Source: Bacteroidota bacterium (lineage in GTDB: Bacteria; Bacteroidota; Bacteroidia; Chitinophagales; Chitinophagaceae). Taken from it: DNA of 64,000 nt. The notes beneath the pieces were generated by a model, which did no database searches, was not told the origin of the DNA, and saw nothing but the letters and a program-made list of their open reading frames with translations. The stretch is taken from assembly GCA_023387985.1 (NCBI GenBank), contig JAEWHC010000009.1, forward strand, positions 868,001 to 932,000. Direction: 5' to 3'. Shown here piece by piece: positions 9,468-18,449 of the stretch (position 1 is the stretch's first letter; every line of letters starts with the position of its first letter). The position numbers and the translations under genes were made by a program.

Positions 9468-9854
9468 ATGATAAGAAAATTTAAGCCCGTACAGTTGATG
9501 TATTACCTGGGCGTTTTGGCTCTTTTGGCCGGATTCATTTCTCCGTTACAGGGTTCAATACTGGTTGCCAATGGTGCACTTGTTTTAACCGCCAGCACTT
9601 TTTTGCTGAAACACCGGTACCGCTACTATTTCCTTTGGGGGTGTATTTTACTCGTTTTTGGCGTGGTTATGTTGTTTTTTTTCAGCAATAAAGGCGGGTT
9701 TGGAGCTACAGGCGATTTGCCATATGGCCTGAGATGGTTTATGCTTCCATATCCGGTTGGTTGGCTGATCATGCTAATCACCCTCATCGTTTCCAGTTAC
9801 CGTAAATGGCGGCAACTCAAAACCGTTAAAGAGGCTCTTACAGACCGGGAATGA
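9468..9854 (+). CDS. Small membrane protein, unknown function
   Basis: I place the start at the ATG at 9468 (MIRKFKPVQLMYYLGVLALL) because the frame opened at 9417 would put a polar, unconserved-looking stretch before the first membrane segment. The 128-residue product has about four hydrophobic segments and a short basic C-terminal tail (YRKWRQLKTVKEALTDRE). No family is recognised. It lies just downstream of the TPR protein on the same strand, so the pair may be expressed together. Confidence 0.55.
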   Translation: MIRKFKPVQLMYYLGVLALLAGFISPLQGSILVANGALVLTASTFLLKHRYRYYFLWGCILLVFGVVMLFFFSNKGGFGATGDLPYGLRWFMLPYPVGWLIMLITLIVSSYRKWRQLKTVKEALTDRE

Positions 9855-9973
9855 GAGTCGTGGTCAATGATTTATACTTTCAGACGCCTAGGAACCAATC
9901 AAAAAATTACCTTTCGAAGGATGACGATCTTTTGTAATTTTAAAGATTACAAAATCCTCCGAACCATCATATC

Positions 9974-12900
9974 ATGAAAACTTTCCTGTTAAGCTGGGGG
10001 CTGTTATTATGCATATCACTTTCCCTTTGGAGTCAGGTAAATGACTGGGAAAACCTTTCAGTAAGCCGCATCAACACAGAACCCCCGCGGGCATCATTTA
10101 TGCCCCATGATCAATTACAATGGGATTCCCCAAATTCTTCTTCCCGCGTTAAATCCCTGAACGGAAACTGGCATTTCAAATATTTCAGCAACCCAGGTCT
10201 TGTGCCCCGTAATTTTTACCGCAACGGGGATACCGGCGGCTGGGATCTCATTAAAGTGCCATCCAACTGGCAGTTGCAAAGTGATAAATACGACCCGCCT
10301 GTATTTACCAACACGGTCTATCCATTTAAAACGAACCCACCCAAAGTTCCTGCGGATTACAACCCGGTTGGATTATATAAAACGAGTTTCACCATACCGG
10401 CAGGCTGGAAGAACCAACTGGTATTTCTCCATTTTGCCGGTGTACAGTCTGCAATGTATTTATGGATCAATGGCAAGCAGGTGGGCTATCACGAAGATGG
10501 GATGCTGCCTGCGGAATACGACATTACACCATACCTGAGCAATGGCACCAATACCCTGAGTGTACAGGTCTTCAACTGGTCTGACGGCAGCTACCTGGAG
10601 GACCAGGATTATTGGCGTTTCAGCGGAATCTACAGGGATGTTTATCTCTTTTCCACGCCCAAAGTGAGGTTACGCGATATATCCGTTTTTCCGGACCTGG
10701 ATGAAGAGCTGAAAGACGGTATACTTAATACAAGGATAACTGTAAATAATGCAGGTGTAAACGGTTCAAATGTAAAGGTACGTACAACCCTGAAGGATGA
10801 ACAAGGCCATACAAAAGCAACGCAGGCATCGGAAAGTGTGGCCATTCAGCCAGGTGGCGAACTGGAAATTAGCCTGCATTCAGCAATAGCCGCTCCTTTA
10901 AAATGGACCTCGGAAACGCCGCATTTGTATCAATTGGGAATTGAATTGCTCGATGAACAGGGAGAAACCATTCAGTCGACCATAATCAAAACGGGTTTTA
11001 GAAAAGTAGAGATCAAAAACGGGCTGTTTCTTATTAATGGAAAAGCAGTGAAAATAAAGGGGGTCAACCGTCATGAGTTTGATGAACGGACCGGTAGGTA
11101 TGTTACCCGGGAAAGTATGCTTCAGGATATTTTATTGCTCAAGCAATTCAATGTGAATGCTGTGCGCACTTCCCATTATCCCAACCATCCTGCATTTTAT
11201 GAACTCTGCGATGAATATGGCTTATATGTGATGGATGAAGCCAACGTGGAAACGCATGGTCTGTGGGAAGGAGGATACTATATTGGGGAAAAACCAGAAT
11301 GGAAACACGCGATTGTTGAACGGAATGTAAATATGGTGGAACGCGACAAAAATCATCCGTCTATCGTTTTTTGGTCAATGGGAAATGAATCGGGTTGGGG
11401 ACCCAATTTTGATTCCGCATACACGGCCATAAAAAAAACAGATCCGCAGAAACGCCCCGTACATTATGAATCCAAAAATCCGGCATATGCCGATAAACTT
11501 GCCCGTTACGATTTTATAACCGATATGTATCCGGATATGAATGAGATCAACTGGCAATTCCTGGCCGATACAGCACGTCCTGTGGTCGTTTGCGAATATG
11601 CCCACGCCATGGGCAACAGTCTGGGCAATTTCCGGAAATACTGGAACCTATTCAATTCCTCAGAAAGATACCAGGGAGGGTTTATCTGGGATTGGGTGGA
11701 TCAATCGCTTTACCGCAGAGATAAAAACGGAAGGGAATACCTGGATGTGATCAATGCCATTGACAAATCGCCGGCAAACGATGGCCTCATCAATTCGGAT
11801 CGCACTCCGCAGCCGGAAATGCAGGAAATGAAAAAAGTGCACCAGTTTATCAACGTCAGCAGCCAGGATATCAATACCGGTATGGTCGTTTTGAGCAATG
11901 ATCATTATTTTCTCGATCTCCGGCAGGTTTACATGAGGTGGGAATTGCTGGAAGATGGACAGCCTATTGCCTCTGGCAGAATGGACACACTTGATCTTCA
12001 GCCCCAGCAAAAGAAAGTTATCCGCATCCCCTATGATAACCGGTTGGTAAAAGAAGGCAACGAATATTTTATGAATGTCTATTTCCATAACAAGTATGCC
12101 ACCGCCTGGGCGCCGGCCGGCTTTGAGGTGGCCAAAGAGCAGATCGCTTTCGAACAGAATTATATTCCAAACCTGCCCGCACCAGAAACAGGCGAACCGC
12201 TGCAGGTAACAGATGCGGTTGATCTGACGGTGGCTGGCAAAGATTTCACCCTGGCATTTGACAAGACCACAGGTGCCCTGAAAACCTGGAAATTCCTTGG
12301 GCAGGAAATTCTAACGGAACCCTTGTTGCCCTCTTTCTGGCGGGTACCTACCGATAACGATGAAGGCGGCGGAAATGGATCTTTCGCCGCAACCTGGCGA
12401 AGGGCGGGGCTTGATCAGCCGGCTCTGGTGGGAAAGGCCTCTGTTGTTTGGCAGAAGATTTCGGACCAGGAAATTCGCGTGGTGAGCAGGTCCTCGTGGA
12501 ATGGCATTCAAAATAAAATTACCTGTTGGGTATATGGCAACGGGATGGTGAAAGTGGATCATTATATTGAAAATCCGCTTAAGATCTTATCCTTGGCAAG
12601 GGTAGGATTAAAAATGACTTTGCCGGCATCTTTTGAGCAGGTGGAATGGTTCGGCCGCGGGCCTTTTGAATCTTATGAAGACCGCAAAGAATCTGCATTG
12701 GTTGGTATCTATAAAGGCAGGATTGCCGACCAACATTTTCCCTACGTAATGCCTGGAGAAAATGGCAATAAAACCGATGTGCGGTGGGCGAAACTTATCG
12801 GTTCAAATATGGCAATTGAAATTACAGGAGCGCCCTTAATCAATATCAATGTGCAGGATTATAGTCTTGAAGCACTGAACAACGCCAAAACAACCCACAA

Positions 12901-13051
12901 TCTGGAAAGGGGCGGTAAAACCCATCTATTTATAGACTTTAAACAAATGGGCGTAGGTGGAGATGATGGGTGGTCGCCAAGAGTGAACCAGGAATTCAGA
13001 ATCAACAAACCTATGTATAATTATTCTTTTACCTTAATGCCGCGGAAATGA
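9974..13051 (+). CDS. Beta-galactosidase, glycoside hydrolase family 2
   Basis: A large GH2 enzyme of the LacZ type (1025 residues, close to E. coli LacZ length) that hydrolyses terminal beta-galactosides. It carries a signal peptide (residues 1-20, ending LWSQ), so it acts outside the cytoplasm. Domain order is the usual one: sugar-binding jelly roll, immunoglobulin-like domain, TIM barrel, second Ig-like domain and the C-terminal Bgal small chain. The acid/base Glu472 is in MGNESGWG and the nucleophile Glu541 in VCEYAHAMGN. The motif VRTSHYPNHP at about 397-406 is also conserved. No lac-type regulator or permease is adjacent; it stands alone between unrelated genes. Confidence 0.93.
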   Translation: MKTFLLSWGLLLCISLSLWSQVNDWENLSVSRINTEPPRASFMPHDQLQWDSPNSSSRVKSLNGNWHFKYFSNPGLVPRNFYRNGDTGGWDLIKVPSNWQLQSDKYDPPVFTNTVYPFKTNPPKVPADYNPVGLYKTSFTIPAGWKNQLVFLHFAGVQSAMYLWINGKQVGYHEDGMLPAEYDITPYLSNGTNTLSVQVFNWSDGSYLEDQDYWRFSGIYRDVYLFSTPKVRLRDISVFPDLDEELKDGILNTRITVNNAGVNGSNVKVRTTLKDEQGHTKATQASESVAIQPGGELEISLHSAIAAPLKWTSETPHLYQLGIELLDEQGETIQSTIIKTGFRKVEIKNGLFLINGKAVKIKGVNRHEFDERTGRYVTRESMLQDILLLKQFNVNAVRTSHYPNHPAFYELCDEYGLYVMDEANVETHGLWEGGYYIGEKPEWKHAIVERNVNMVERDKNHPSIVFWSMGNESGWGPNFDSAYTAIKKTDPQKRPVHYESKNPAYADKLARYDFITDMYPDMNEINWQFLADTARPVVVCEYAHAMGNSLGNFRKYWNLFNSSERYQGGFIWDWVDQSLYRRDKNGREYLDVINAIDKSPANDGLINSDRTPQPEMQEMKKVHQFINVSSQDINTGMVVLSNDHYFLDLRQVYMRWELLEDGQPIASGRMDTLDLQPQQKKVIRIPYDNRLVKEGNEYFMNVYFHNKYATAWAPAGFEVAKEQIAFEQNYIPNLPAPETGEPLQVTDAVDLTVAGKDFTLAFDKTTGALKTWKFLGQEILTEPLLPSFWRVPTDNDEGGGNGSFAATWRRAGLDQPALVGKASVVWQKISDQEIRVVSRSSWNGIQNKITCWVYGNGMVKVDHYIENPLKILSLARVGLKMTLPASFEQVEWFGRGPFESYEDRKESALVGIYKGRIADQHFPYVMPGENGNKTDVRWAKLIGSNMAIEITGAPLININVQDYSLEALNNAKTTHNLERGGKTHLFIDFKQMGVGGDDGWSPRVNQEFRINKPMYNYSFTLMPRK

Positions 13052-13162
13052 ATTTCATGTAGCATTCAATGATATTCAAGGCCTTTGAAAAGAAAAAGCT
13101 TGCGATTGGAGAGCCGGGAAAATATGCCGGATATTTTTATCCTGAAGGCGACTAAAGTCATG

Positions 13163-13191
13163 TTGCATCCATAAATTTTATGCTACGTTTG
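13163..13191 (+). promoter_or_regulatory. Bacteroidota promoter for comA-aroE
   Basis: TTG at 13163-13165 and TACGTTTG at 13184-13191, separated by 18 bases, match the TTG/TAnnTTTG consensus. The predicted start of transcription lies about 10-15 bases before the ATG at 13209. Confidence 0.65.
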
Positions 13192-13208
13192 CAACCGTTA
13201 AAATATAA

Positions 13209-13982
13209 ATGTTTATGAATTTTCCATTAGAACAAATTCCTCTGCGTACAGCCAAGCCACGTTCCACGGGGCTTACCATGGTCATGGACAAAGGGATGAG
13301 TATTGCAGAATCTGAAAATTTCTTATCGGTTTCCGGGCCTCATGTTGATATTGTAAAATTGGGATTTGGTACAAGTTGTGTTACCCCAAACCTGAGGGGA
13401 AAGATTGAAGTTTACAAAAAAGCCGGTATACCTGTTTATTTCGGCGGAACGCTTTTTGAAGCTTTTTTTATCCGCAACCAGGTGAATGATTATATTTCCA
13501 TTTTGCAGGAATACGAAATTGACTGGATTGAAGTTTCTGACGGAAGCATAACCATCCCCCATGCTGAAAAATGTGGATACATTGAAAAAATGACCAAGTA
13601 CGGCACTGTGCTCAGTGAAGTGGGCAGTAAGGATGCCAAGCATATTATACCACCCTACAAATGGATAGAACAAATGCGGGCTGAATTGGATGCCGGCAGC
13701 AGCTATGTGATTGCCGAAGCCCGTGAAGCAGGAAATGTGGGTATTTACAGGGGTACCGGTGAAGTTAGAGAAGGCCTGGTACAGGAAATCCTTACCCAAA
13801 TTCCGGGCGACCGGATTATTTGGGAAGCACCCCAAAAAGCCCAGCAATTGTATTTCCTTCAACTGCTTGGCTGCAATGCCAACCTGGGGAACATAGCACC
13901 GGGCGAAGTAATTCCGCTTGAAGCCATGCGTATCGGGCTTCGTGGGGATACTTTCTTTTTGTATCTTGATCAAAAACAATAA
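13209..13982 (+). CDS. comA: Phosphosulfolactate synthase
   Basis: ComA adds sulfite to phosphoenolpyruvate to form (R)-phosphosulfolactate. In methanogens this is the first step of coenzyme M synthesis; homologues in bacteria make sulfolactate. The TIM-barrel sequence is typical: GLTMVMDKG near 19-27, VDIVKLGFGTS near 47-57, GGTLFEAF, WIEVSDGSITIP near 111-122, SSYVIAEAREAGNVGIY and IIWEAPQKAQQ. The length of 257 residues fits. The start is the ATG at 13209, or the one six bases on at 13215. It is 3 bases upstream of aroE, so the two form an operon. The Bacteroidota role may be in making cysteate for sulfonolipids, which is inference. Confidence 0.85.
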   Translation: MFMNFPLEQIPLRTAKPRSTGLTMVMDKGMSIAESENFLSVSGPHVDIVKLGFGTSCVTPNLRGKIEVYKKAGIPVYFGGTLFEAFFIRNQVNDYISILQEYEIDWIEVSDGSITIPHAEKCGYIEKMTKYGTVLSEVGSKDAKHIIPPYKWIEQMRAELDAGSSYVIAEAREAGNVGIYRGTGEVREGLVQEILTQIPGDRIIWEAPQKAQQLYFLQLLGCNANLGNIAPGEVIPLEAMRIGLRGDTFFLYLDQKQ

Positions 13983-13985
13983 TAC

Positions 13986-14720
13986 ATGCGACGTTTTGGG
14001 CTGATCGGATTTCCACTTACGCAATCCTTCTCCAGGAATTATTTCACCAAAAAGTTTGAAGCTGAAAAAATCCAGGATTGCCGTTACGATCTTTTTCCGC
14101 TGGAAAGTATATACGAAATTGACGAACTGGTGAAGAATCATCCGGGGCTTGAAGGGTTGAATGTTACTATCCCTTACAAACAGCTGGTATTGGATCTGTT
14201 GCATGATCGGTCACGGTTGCCCCATGGCCTGGAAGCCTGTAATTGCATCTCCATACAAAATGGTAAACTCATTGGGTACAATACGGATGTGATAGGATTT
14301 GAAAACACGTTAAAACCCCTGCTGAAAGACGAACATCAGCAGGCGCTTGTTCTTGGAACAGGGGGAGCAGCTAAAGCAGTGATTTATGTGTTGAAAAAGC
14401 TCGGTATCCCATTTTCGATAGTGAGCCGCACCCCTGTGGAGCATGGAAGTTATTTGTACAGTCAACTGAACACGGAAATCGTCCGCAATCACAAAGTAAT
14501 CATCAATTGTACCCCGCTGGGCATGTATCCCCATGTGGATACCGCACCCCCCATACCTTATAACGGCATAGGCAGTCAGCACCTGCTTTATGACCTGGTT
14601 TACAATCCTCCGGAAACCATGTTTTTATTGTACGGCAAGGAGCGGGGAGCGGTTGCCAAAAATGGGTGGGAAATGCTTAGACTCCAGGCAGAAGCTTCAT
14701 GGGAGATCTGGAATTCCTGA
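13986..14720 (+). CDS. aroE: Shikimate dehydrogenase
   Basis: AroE reduces 3-dehydroshikimate to shikimate with NADPH in aromatic amino acid biosynthesis. Visible motifs: the shikimate-binding PLTQSFSRNYF near residues 10-20, NVTIPYKQ near 59-66 with the catalytic Lys, NTDVIGF near 99-105 with the catalytic Asp, and the NADP-binding GTGGAAKAV near 121-129. At 244 residues it is slightly shorter than E. coli AroE (272). It starts 3 bases after comA. Its stop codon abuts, base to base, the stop codon of the convergent thioesterase gene (14720/14721), so no terminator separates them. Confidence 0.92.
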   Translation: MRRFGLIGFPLTQSFSRNYFTKKFEAEKIQDCRYDLFPLESIYEIDELVKNHPGLEGLNVTIPYKQLVLDLLHDRSRLPHGLEACNCISIQNGKLIGYNTDVIGFENTLKPLLKDEHQQALVLGTGGAAKAVIYVLKKLGIPFSIVSRTPVEHGSYLYSQLNTEIVRNHKVIINCTPLGMYPHVDTAPPIPYNGIGSQHLLYDLVYNPPETMFLLYGKERGAVAKNGWEMLRLQAEASWEIWNS

Positions 14721-15155
14721 TTATTGGCCGGAGAGCCTGGTTCTTACCACTTCAGGAAGCGTGCTGATCTTTTTCAATCCATAATCAAAACAAACAATGC
14801 CTGTTTTGCCAAGGCAACAAATGGTTTTGATTTGTGAATCACCAGTCCATATCCGGTAATAAATATCAAAACCGAATTTCGTGAATGCATTTGCTGCCAT
14901 ATCTACGTAGACCGGGTCACCATATCCGAGTTCTTTTCTGAACTGGAGAGCGGCGTCGGCCATAATTATCCCGGTTCCGGCGAGATTTATTTCGCTCCAT
15001 CCAAAATGGCCAAGCAGCTGCATGCGTGCTTCGTGCATCAGGCTCAGAAATGCATCATTGCCCACATGATTTCCATAATTCAGATCCGTTATCCGTACAG
15101 GCACCGCAGCAGTAAAAATGGTTTTTTCCGGAAAATTAATCTGTATTCTGGCCAT
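14721..15155 (-). CDS. Hot-dog fold acyl-CoA thioesterase (4HBT family)
   Basis: The 144-residue protein has the 4-hydroxybenzoyl-CoA thioesterase pattern: beta strand, then TDLNYGNHVGNDAFLSLMHEAR near 22-43, whose Asp and HVGND resemble the catalytic and substrate-binding positions of the YbgC/FadM type. It hydrolyses acyl-CoA thioesters; the actual substrate is unknown. It is the last gene of a leftward cluster and its start overlaps the rdgB 3' end by 20 bases, so translational coupling is likely. No membrane segment is seen. Confidence 0.75.
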   Translation of the reverse strand: MARIQINFPEKTIFTAAVPVRITDLNYGNHVGNDAFLSLMHEARMQLLGHFGWSEINLAGTGIIMADAALQFRKELGYGDPVYVDMAANAFTKFGFDIYYRIWTGDSQIKTICCLGKTGIVCFDYGLKKISTLPEVVRTRLSGQ

Positions 15156-15759
15156 AAAAAGGGGGTTGATAAGTTGCTAGGAACTGCAAAAATTCGGACA
15201 CCGCTTTTCCGCGGTGACTGTATTTGGCCTTTTCAGCCGCGTCCATTTCCCCAAAGGTACGTTCACTGCCTTCGGGTATGAATAAAGGATCGTATCCAAA
15301 TCCTGAATGCCCCCGAGGGTTTTCCGTAAGCAGTCCATGGCAAACGCCGGTAAAAAGCTGAAAATTTTCGCCGGGGTAAAACGCAATTACGGTTTGAAAA
15401 TGCGCTTCACGGTTTCTTATTCCACTCATTTCCTGCAGCAGCTTTTGATTATTCTGCTCGTCCGTTGCATTGTCTCCCGCATAGCGTTTGCTAAGTACAC
15501 CGGGTTTTCCATGCAGGTAATCCACCAGCAAACCTGAATCTTCTGCAAAACACGTCTTGCCCGTCATTTCATGCACCAGCCGGGCCTTTTCCACAGCATT
15601 TTCCTCCAAAGTGAACCAGGGTTCTTCAATCTCCTGGTCAAAACCAATCTCTCTTAGTGAAACCACTTTATAGCCCGCCGGCATCATGCGTTGTACTTCC
15701 GCCACTTTATGCGCATTGTGGGTTGCAAAAACAAGAGTCATTGGCAGGGTGTTGTTCAT
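15136..15759 (-). CDS. rdgB: XTP/dITP diphosphatase (RdgB/HAM1 family)
   Basis: A house-cleaning pyrophosphatase that removes ITP, dITP and XTP so they are not put into nucleic acids. Key motifs are FATHNAHKVAE near 11-21 (substrate and phosphate binding), FAEDSGLLVDYL near 71-82 with the catalytic Asp, GYDPLFIPEG near 154-163, and SHRGKA near 181-186. The length of 207 residues is normal. It overlaps the upstream unknown gene by 4 bases and the downstream thioesterase by 20, so the three genes form one tightly packed operon read leftward. Confidence 0.92.
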   Translation of the reverse strand: MNNTLPMTLVFATHNAHKVAEVQRMMPAGYKVVSLREIGFDQEIEEPWFTLEENAVEKARLVHEMTGKTCFAEDSGLLVDYLHGKPGVLSKRYAGDNATDEQNNQKLLQEMSGIRNREAHFQTVIAFYPGENFQLFTGVCHGLLTENPRGHSGFGYDPLFIPEGSERTFGEMDAAEKAKYSHRGKAVSEFLQFLATYQPPFYGQNTD

Positions 15760-16379
15760 CGTTGAAAATTCAAAAAGTTTTTAAGCGCAGTATGGAACCG
15801 TTTTTTGAGCATTAAATATTCCCCTTGATTTCCATTCATTGCTTCAAGCGAAGGGGCACGCAGAAACTGGCAGTTGTCCCAGGATTGAACCTGGAATTGC
15901 GGGAAATGAATGGGCAGCCCTGTACGGGCATGGTCAATATCAAAATATAAAATTTTTACAGGCATCAGGTCTGCTTTCAACTGATCATATATCCCGAAAT
16001 TTTTCTTCAGGTTTACTATGGCGATATCATCAAAATTCAACTTGAATGCGCCAAGAATCTTTTCAAGAAATTCCATTTCTGCGGGAGGCAAAAATTCATA
16101 TTCATCATATTCCACCAGCAGCAATAAACCTTTTTTAAAATTACCGTAAATATGTCCCGAATTAAAGTGCCCTTTTGTGTCAGATTTCACCACGGACTTA
16201 AATTCAGCCGGGTTTTCCTGTTTTATTTCAGGTAAAACAGTTGTATTTTTTTTAATATTTTCTGCGTTTTCCGGAATATTCGTTACGATATTATATAAAT
16301 TATTGCCATACATCGAAGCAAGTGTAGCCGGAGTCAGTATTATGTCTGTTTCCCGATTTATATCATCCGCCATTTCCAT
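15756..16379 (-). CDS. Hypothetical protein, first gene of the rdgB operon
   Basis: The 207-residue product has no signal peptide, membrane segment or motif I recognise. It has a low-complexity polar N-terminal part to about residue 75 and a compact alpha/beta C-terminal part (segments GLLLLVEYDEY near 84, FDDIAIVNLKKN near 115 and VKILYFDID near 140). Its 3' end overlaps rdgB by 4 bases, which strongly supports it as a real, co-translated gene. It may start at 16379 or at the second ATG (16373). The C-terminal part is vaguely reminiscent of the replication subunit psi (HolD) fold, but I cannot support that from motifs. Confidence 0.6.
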   Translation of the reverse strand: MEMADDINRETDIILTPATLASMYGNNLYNIVTNIPENAENIKKNTTVLPEIKQENPAEFKSVVKSDTKGHFNSGHIYGNFKKGLLLLVEYDEYEFLPPAEMEFLEKILGAFKLNFDDIAIVNLKKNFGIYDQLKADLMPVKILYFDIDHARTGLPIHFPQFQVQSWDNCQFLRAPSLEAMNGNQGEYLMLKKRFHTALKNFLNFQR

Positions 16380-16510
16380 CGGTTTTTGTTATTTTGCTAA
16401 TATAAATGATTGCGATCTGATGCGGGTGAAATTAATAATTGCATAAGAATAATTATAGATAATCAAAGAAAGGATCATTTATTATGACCTGAAAAATAAT
16501 AGCAGATAAA

Positions 16511-17557
16511 ATGAAAATATCCAAAACAGAACAAAGCAGGCTGACCGGGCTTCAATTGGAAAATATTCCTTTTGGATCGGTTTTTACAGATCACATGTTG
16601 GTGGCAGATTATGCTGACGGGGAATGGGGTGAGCCGCGAATCGAACCGTACGGACCCTTGCAAACCACGCCCGCCAATGCAGCGTGGCATTACGGACAAG
16701 CCATTTTTGAAGGCATTAAAGCTTATCCTTACGGTGAAGATAAAGTGGCCATTTTCCGTGGGATTGACAATTTCCGACGCTTCAAGATTTCGGCCCACCG
16801 GTTGGCCATGCCCGCTGTTCCTGAAGAAATTTTTATGGATGGCATGAAGACCCTGATCGATACCGATCGCAACTGGATGCCCCGCTTTCCGGAACATGCG
16901 ATGTATATCCGACCCTTTATGGTAGGCTGGGATAACGCCATCGGGGTAAGGCCATCCAATACGTACAAGTTCATGATCATTTTGAGCCCTTCCGGCCCTT
17001 ATTTCAGCGCGCCAATGCGTATTTGGGTGGAAAAAGAATATGTACGTGCCGTAAAAGGGGGTGTTGGTTTTGCAAAAGCCGCCGGCAACTACGCGCTTTC
17101 CATGTTTCCCACTGCGGAAGCCCGAAGGCGGGATTTTGACCAGGTGCTCTGGACCGATGCCACGCACCATCGCTATGTGCAGGAAATTGGTGTGATGAAT
17201 GTATTTTTTGTAGTGGGGGATGAGGTGTGGACACCCGGACTTGGAGACGGAACCATACTTGCCGGAATTACCCGCGACAGTGTAATCAAACTCCTGAAAG
17301 AAAAAAACATCCGGGTACGTGAAGAGGAAATTTCCATCGATGAACTTGTAGCAGCTTATAAAGAAAATAAACTCACTGAAGTATTCGGAGCTGGTACGGC
17401 GGCCACCATATCCATGATAAAACAACTAAGCAGCGATGAGTTTGATTTTCATTTTGACCTGGAAAACGCACCGGTATCCAATTCCATCTTAAATGAACTG
17501 AATGACATGCGGTATGGCCGGCTGGCTGATACGCACAACTGGTTGAATATATTTTAA
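16511..17557 (+). CDS. ilvE: Branched-chain amino acid aminotransferase
   Basis: A class IV PLP aminotransferase that exchanges amino groups between leucine, isoleucine or valine and 2-oxoglutarate, for both synthesis and breakdown. The PLP lysine is Lys189 in the motif KAAGNYA, followed by the EVFGAGTAATI cofactor-phosphate site near 293-303. It is 348 residues, longer than the 309-residue E. coli type and closer to the BCAT2-like form found in eukaryotes and many Bacteroidota. The conserved EGIKAY near 68-73 is also seen. The downstream DUF92 gene starts 3 bases after its stop codon, so the two are co-transcribed. Confidence 0.92.
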   Translation: MKISKTEQSRLTGLQLENIPFGSVFTDHMLVADYADGEWGEPRIEPYGPLQTTPANAAWHYGQAIFEGIKAYPYGEDKVAIFRGIDNFRRFKISAHRLAMPAVPEEIFMDGMKTLIDTDRNWMPRFPEHAMYIRPFMVGWDNAIGVRPSNTYKFMIILSPSGPYFSAPMRIWVEKEYVRAVKGGVGFAKAAGNYALSMFPTAEARRRDFDQVLWTDATHHRYVQEIGVMNVFFVVGDEVWTPGLGDGTILAGITRDSVIKLLKEKNIRVREEEISIDELVAAYKENKLTEVFGAGTAATISMIKQLSSDEFDFHFDLENAPVSNSILNELNDMRYGRLADTHNWLNIF

Positions 17558-17560
17558 TCC

Positions 17561-18328
17561 ATGTTGTGGCAGGATCAGTTGATCTGGGCAATTGCCTTGT
17601 CCGGACTCGTAGTTGCCCTGGCTTGGCGCGAAGAACTGCTAACACATCCTGCTGCAGTGGTGGCATTGTTGTTGGGCATTGCCACCTGGTATGCCGGCAC
17701 CTGGACGACAGCAATGCCTCTTATCGCTTTTTTTGCAGCCGGTTCGCTTTCGGGGCGGCTGTTTGCATCCCGTGAAACTGAGGAAGAACCACGAAATGCC
17801 TGGCAGGTACTGGCCAATGGTTCAGCTTTCGGATTGTTGGTATTGCTGCAAATTATCCAGCCCTCGCCAGTTTGGATTTTTGGTGCCTATGCAAGCATGG
17901 CCGTAGCGCTGAGCGATACTTCTTCCAGCGAATGGGGCAAATATTTTGGCGGCTACACTTACAATATCATTACCCGGAAGCCTGTAGTACCTGGCCTTTC
18001 GGGAGGAGTAAGCCTGGAAGGAACCCTTGCCGGTTTTGGCGGTGCGCTGTTGATCGCGTTGTTGTACGGAATTGCGGTTACATTCAACTGGACGCATATG
18101 GCATTGCTGGTCATAACCGGCTTTACAGGCATGCTTGCAGATAGCTGGATAGGTGCGAAATGGCAAATCAAGTACCGGCACACTAATGGAAAATGGTACG
18201 ACTATGCAGGTGAGGGAGGTCAAGAAATGGCCGGTCGGAACTGGATGACCAATAATATGGTTAATTTTCTGAGTAATGTTATTGTCACTATGCTGGCAAT
18301 GGTAGTTTACACTCTCTGCATCCTGTAA
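17561..18328 (+). CDS. DUF92 / TMEM19 family integral membrane protein
   Basis: The 255-residue protein has about six hydrophobic segments and the DUF92 signature: SDTSSSEWG near 110-118, the loop KPVVPGLSGGVSLEGTLAG near 132-150, and MLADSWIGAKWQ near 190-201. Family members include plant phytyl-phosphate kinase VTE6 and human TMEM19; by analogy it may phosphorylate isoprenoid alcohols or phosphates in the inner membrane, but its bacterial substrate is unknown. It is 3 bases after ilvE and probably in the same operon. Confidence 0.75.
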   Translation: MLWQDQLIWAIALSGLVVALAWREELLTHPAAVVALLLGIATWYAGTWTTAMPLIAFFAAGSLSGRLFASRETEEEPRNAWQVLANGSAFGLLVLLQIIQPSPVWIFGAYASMAVALSDTSSSEWGKYFGGYTYNIITRKPVVPGLSGGVSLEGTLAGFGGALLIALLYGIAVTFNWTHMALLVITGFTGMLADSWIGAKWQIKYRHTNGKWYDYAGEGGQEMAGRNWMTNNMVNFLSNVIVTMLAMVVYTLCIL

Positions 18329-18394
18329 AATGAAAAGAAATGATAATACTGCCAAATATCTTTAACATGCCGCGAATTTTTCACCCTCAAAATT

Positions 18395-18425
18395 TTGGCT
18401 GTTATTTCCAATCGGTTTACCTTTG
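18395..18425 (+). promoter_or_regulatory. Bacteroidota promoter for rpsL-rpsG
   Basis: TTG (18395-18397) and TACCTTTG (18418-18425), separated by 20 bases, match the consensus. The rpsL ATG at 18450 gives a predicted 5' leader of about 17-20 bases, so there is no room for an attenuator. Confidence 0.7.
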
Positions 18426-18449
18426 CCCTCCAAATTTAAAAAGCAAAGA

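Noticed and set aside
13323..14204. Minus-strand open frame of 293 codons opposite comA and aroE
   Set aside because: Both plus-strand genes are strongly supported; no motif or plausible start context exists on the minus strand.
16475..17425. Minus-strand open frame of 316 codons opposite ilvE
   Set aside because: The plus strand encodes a clear aminotransferase with its PLP lysine; the antisense product has no coherent domain.
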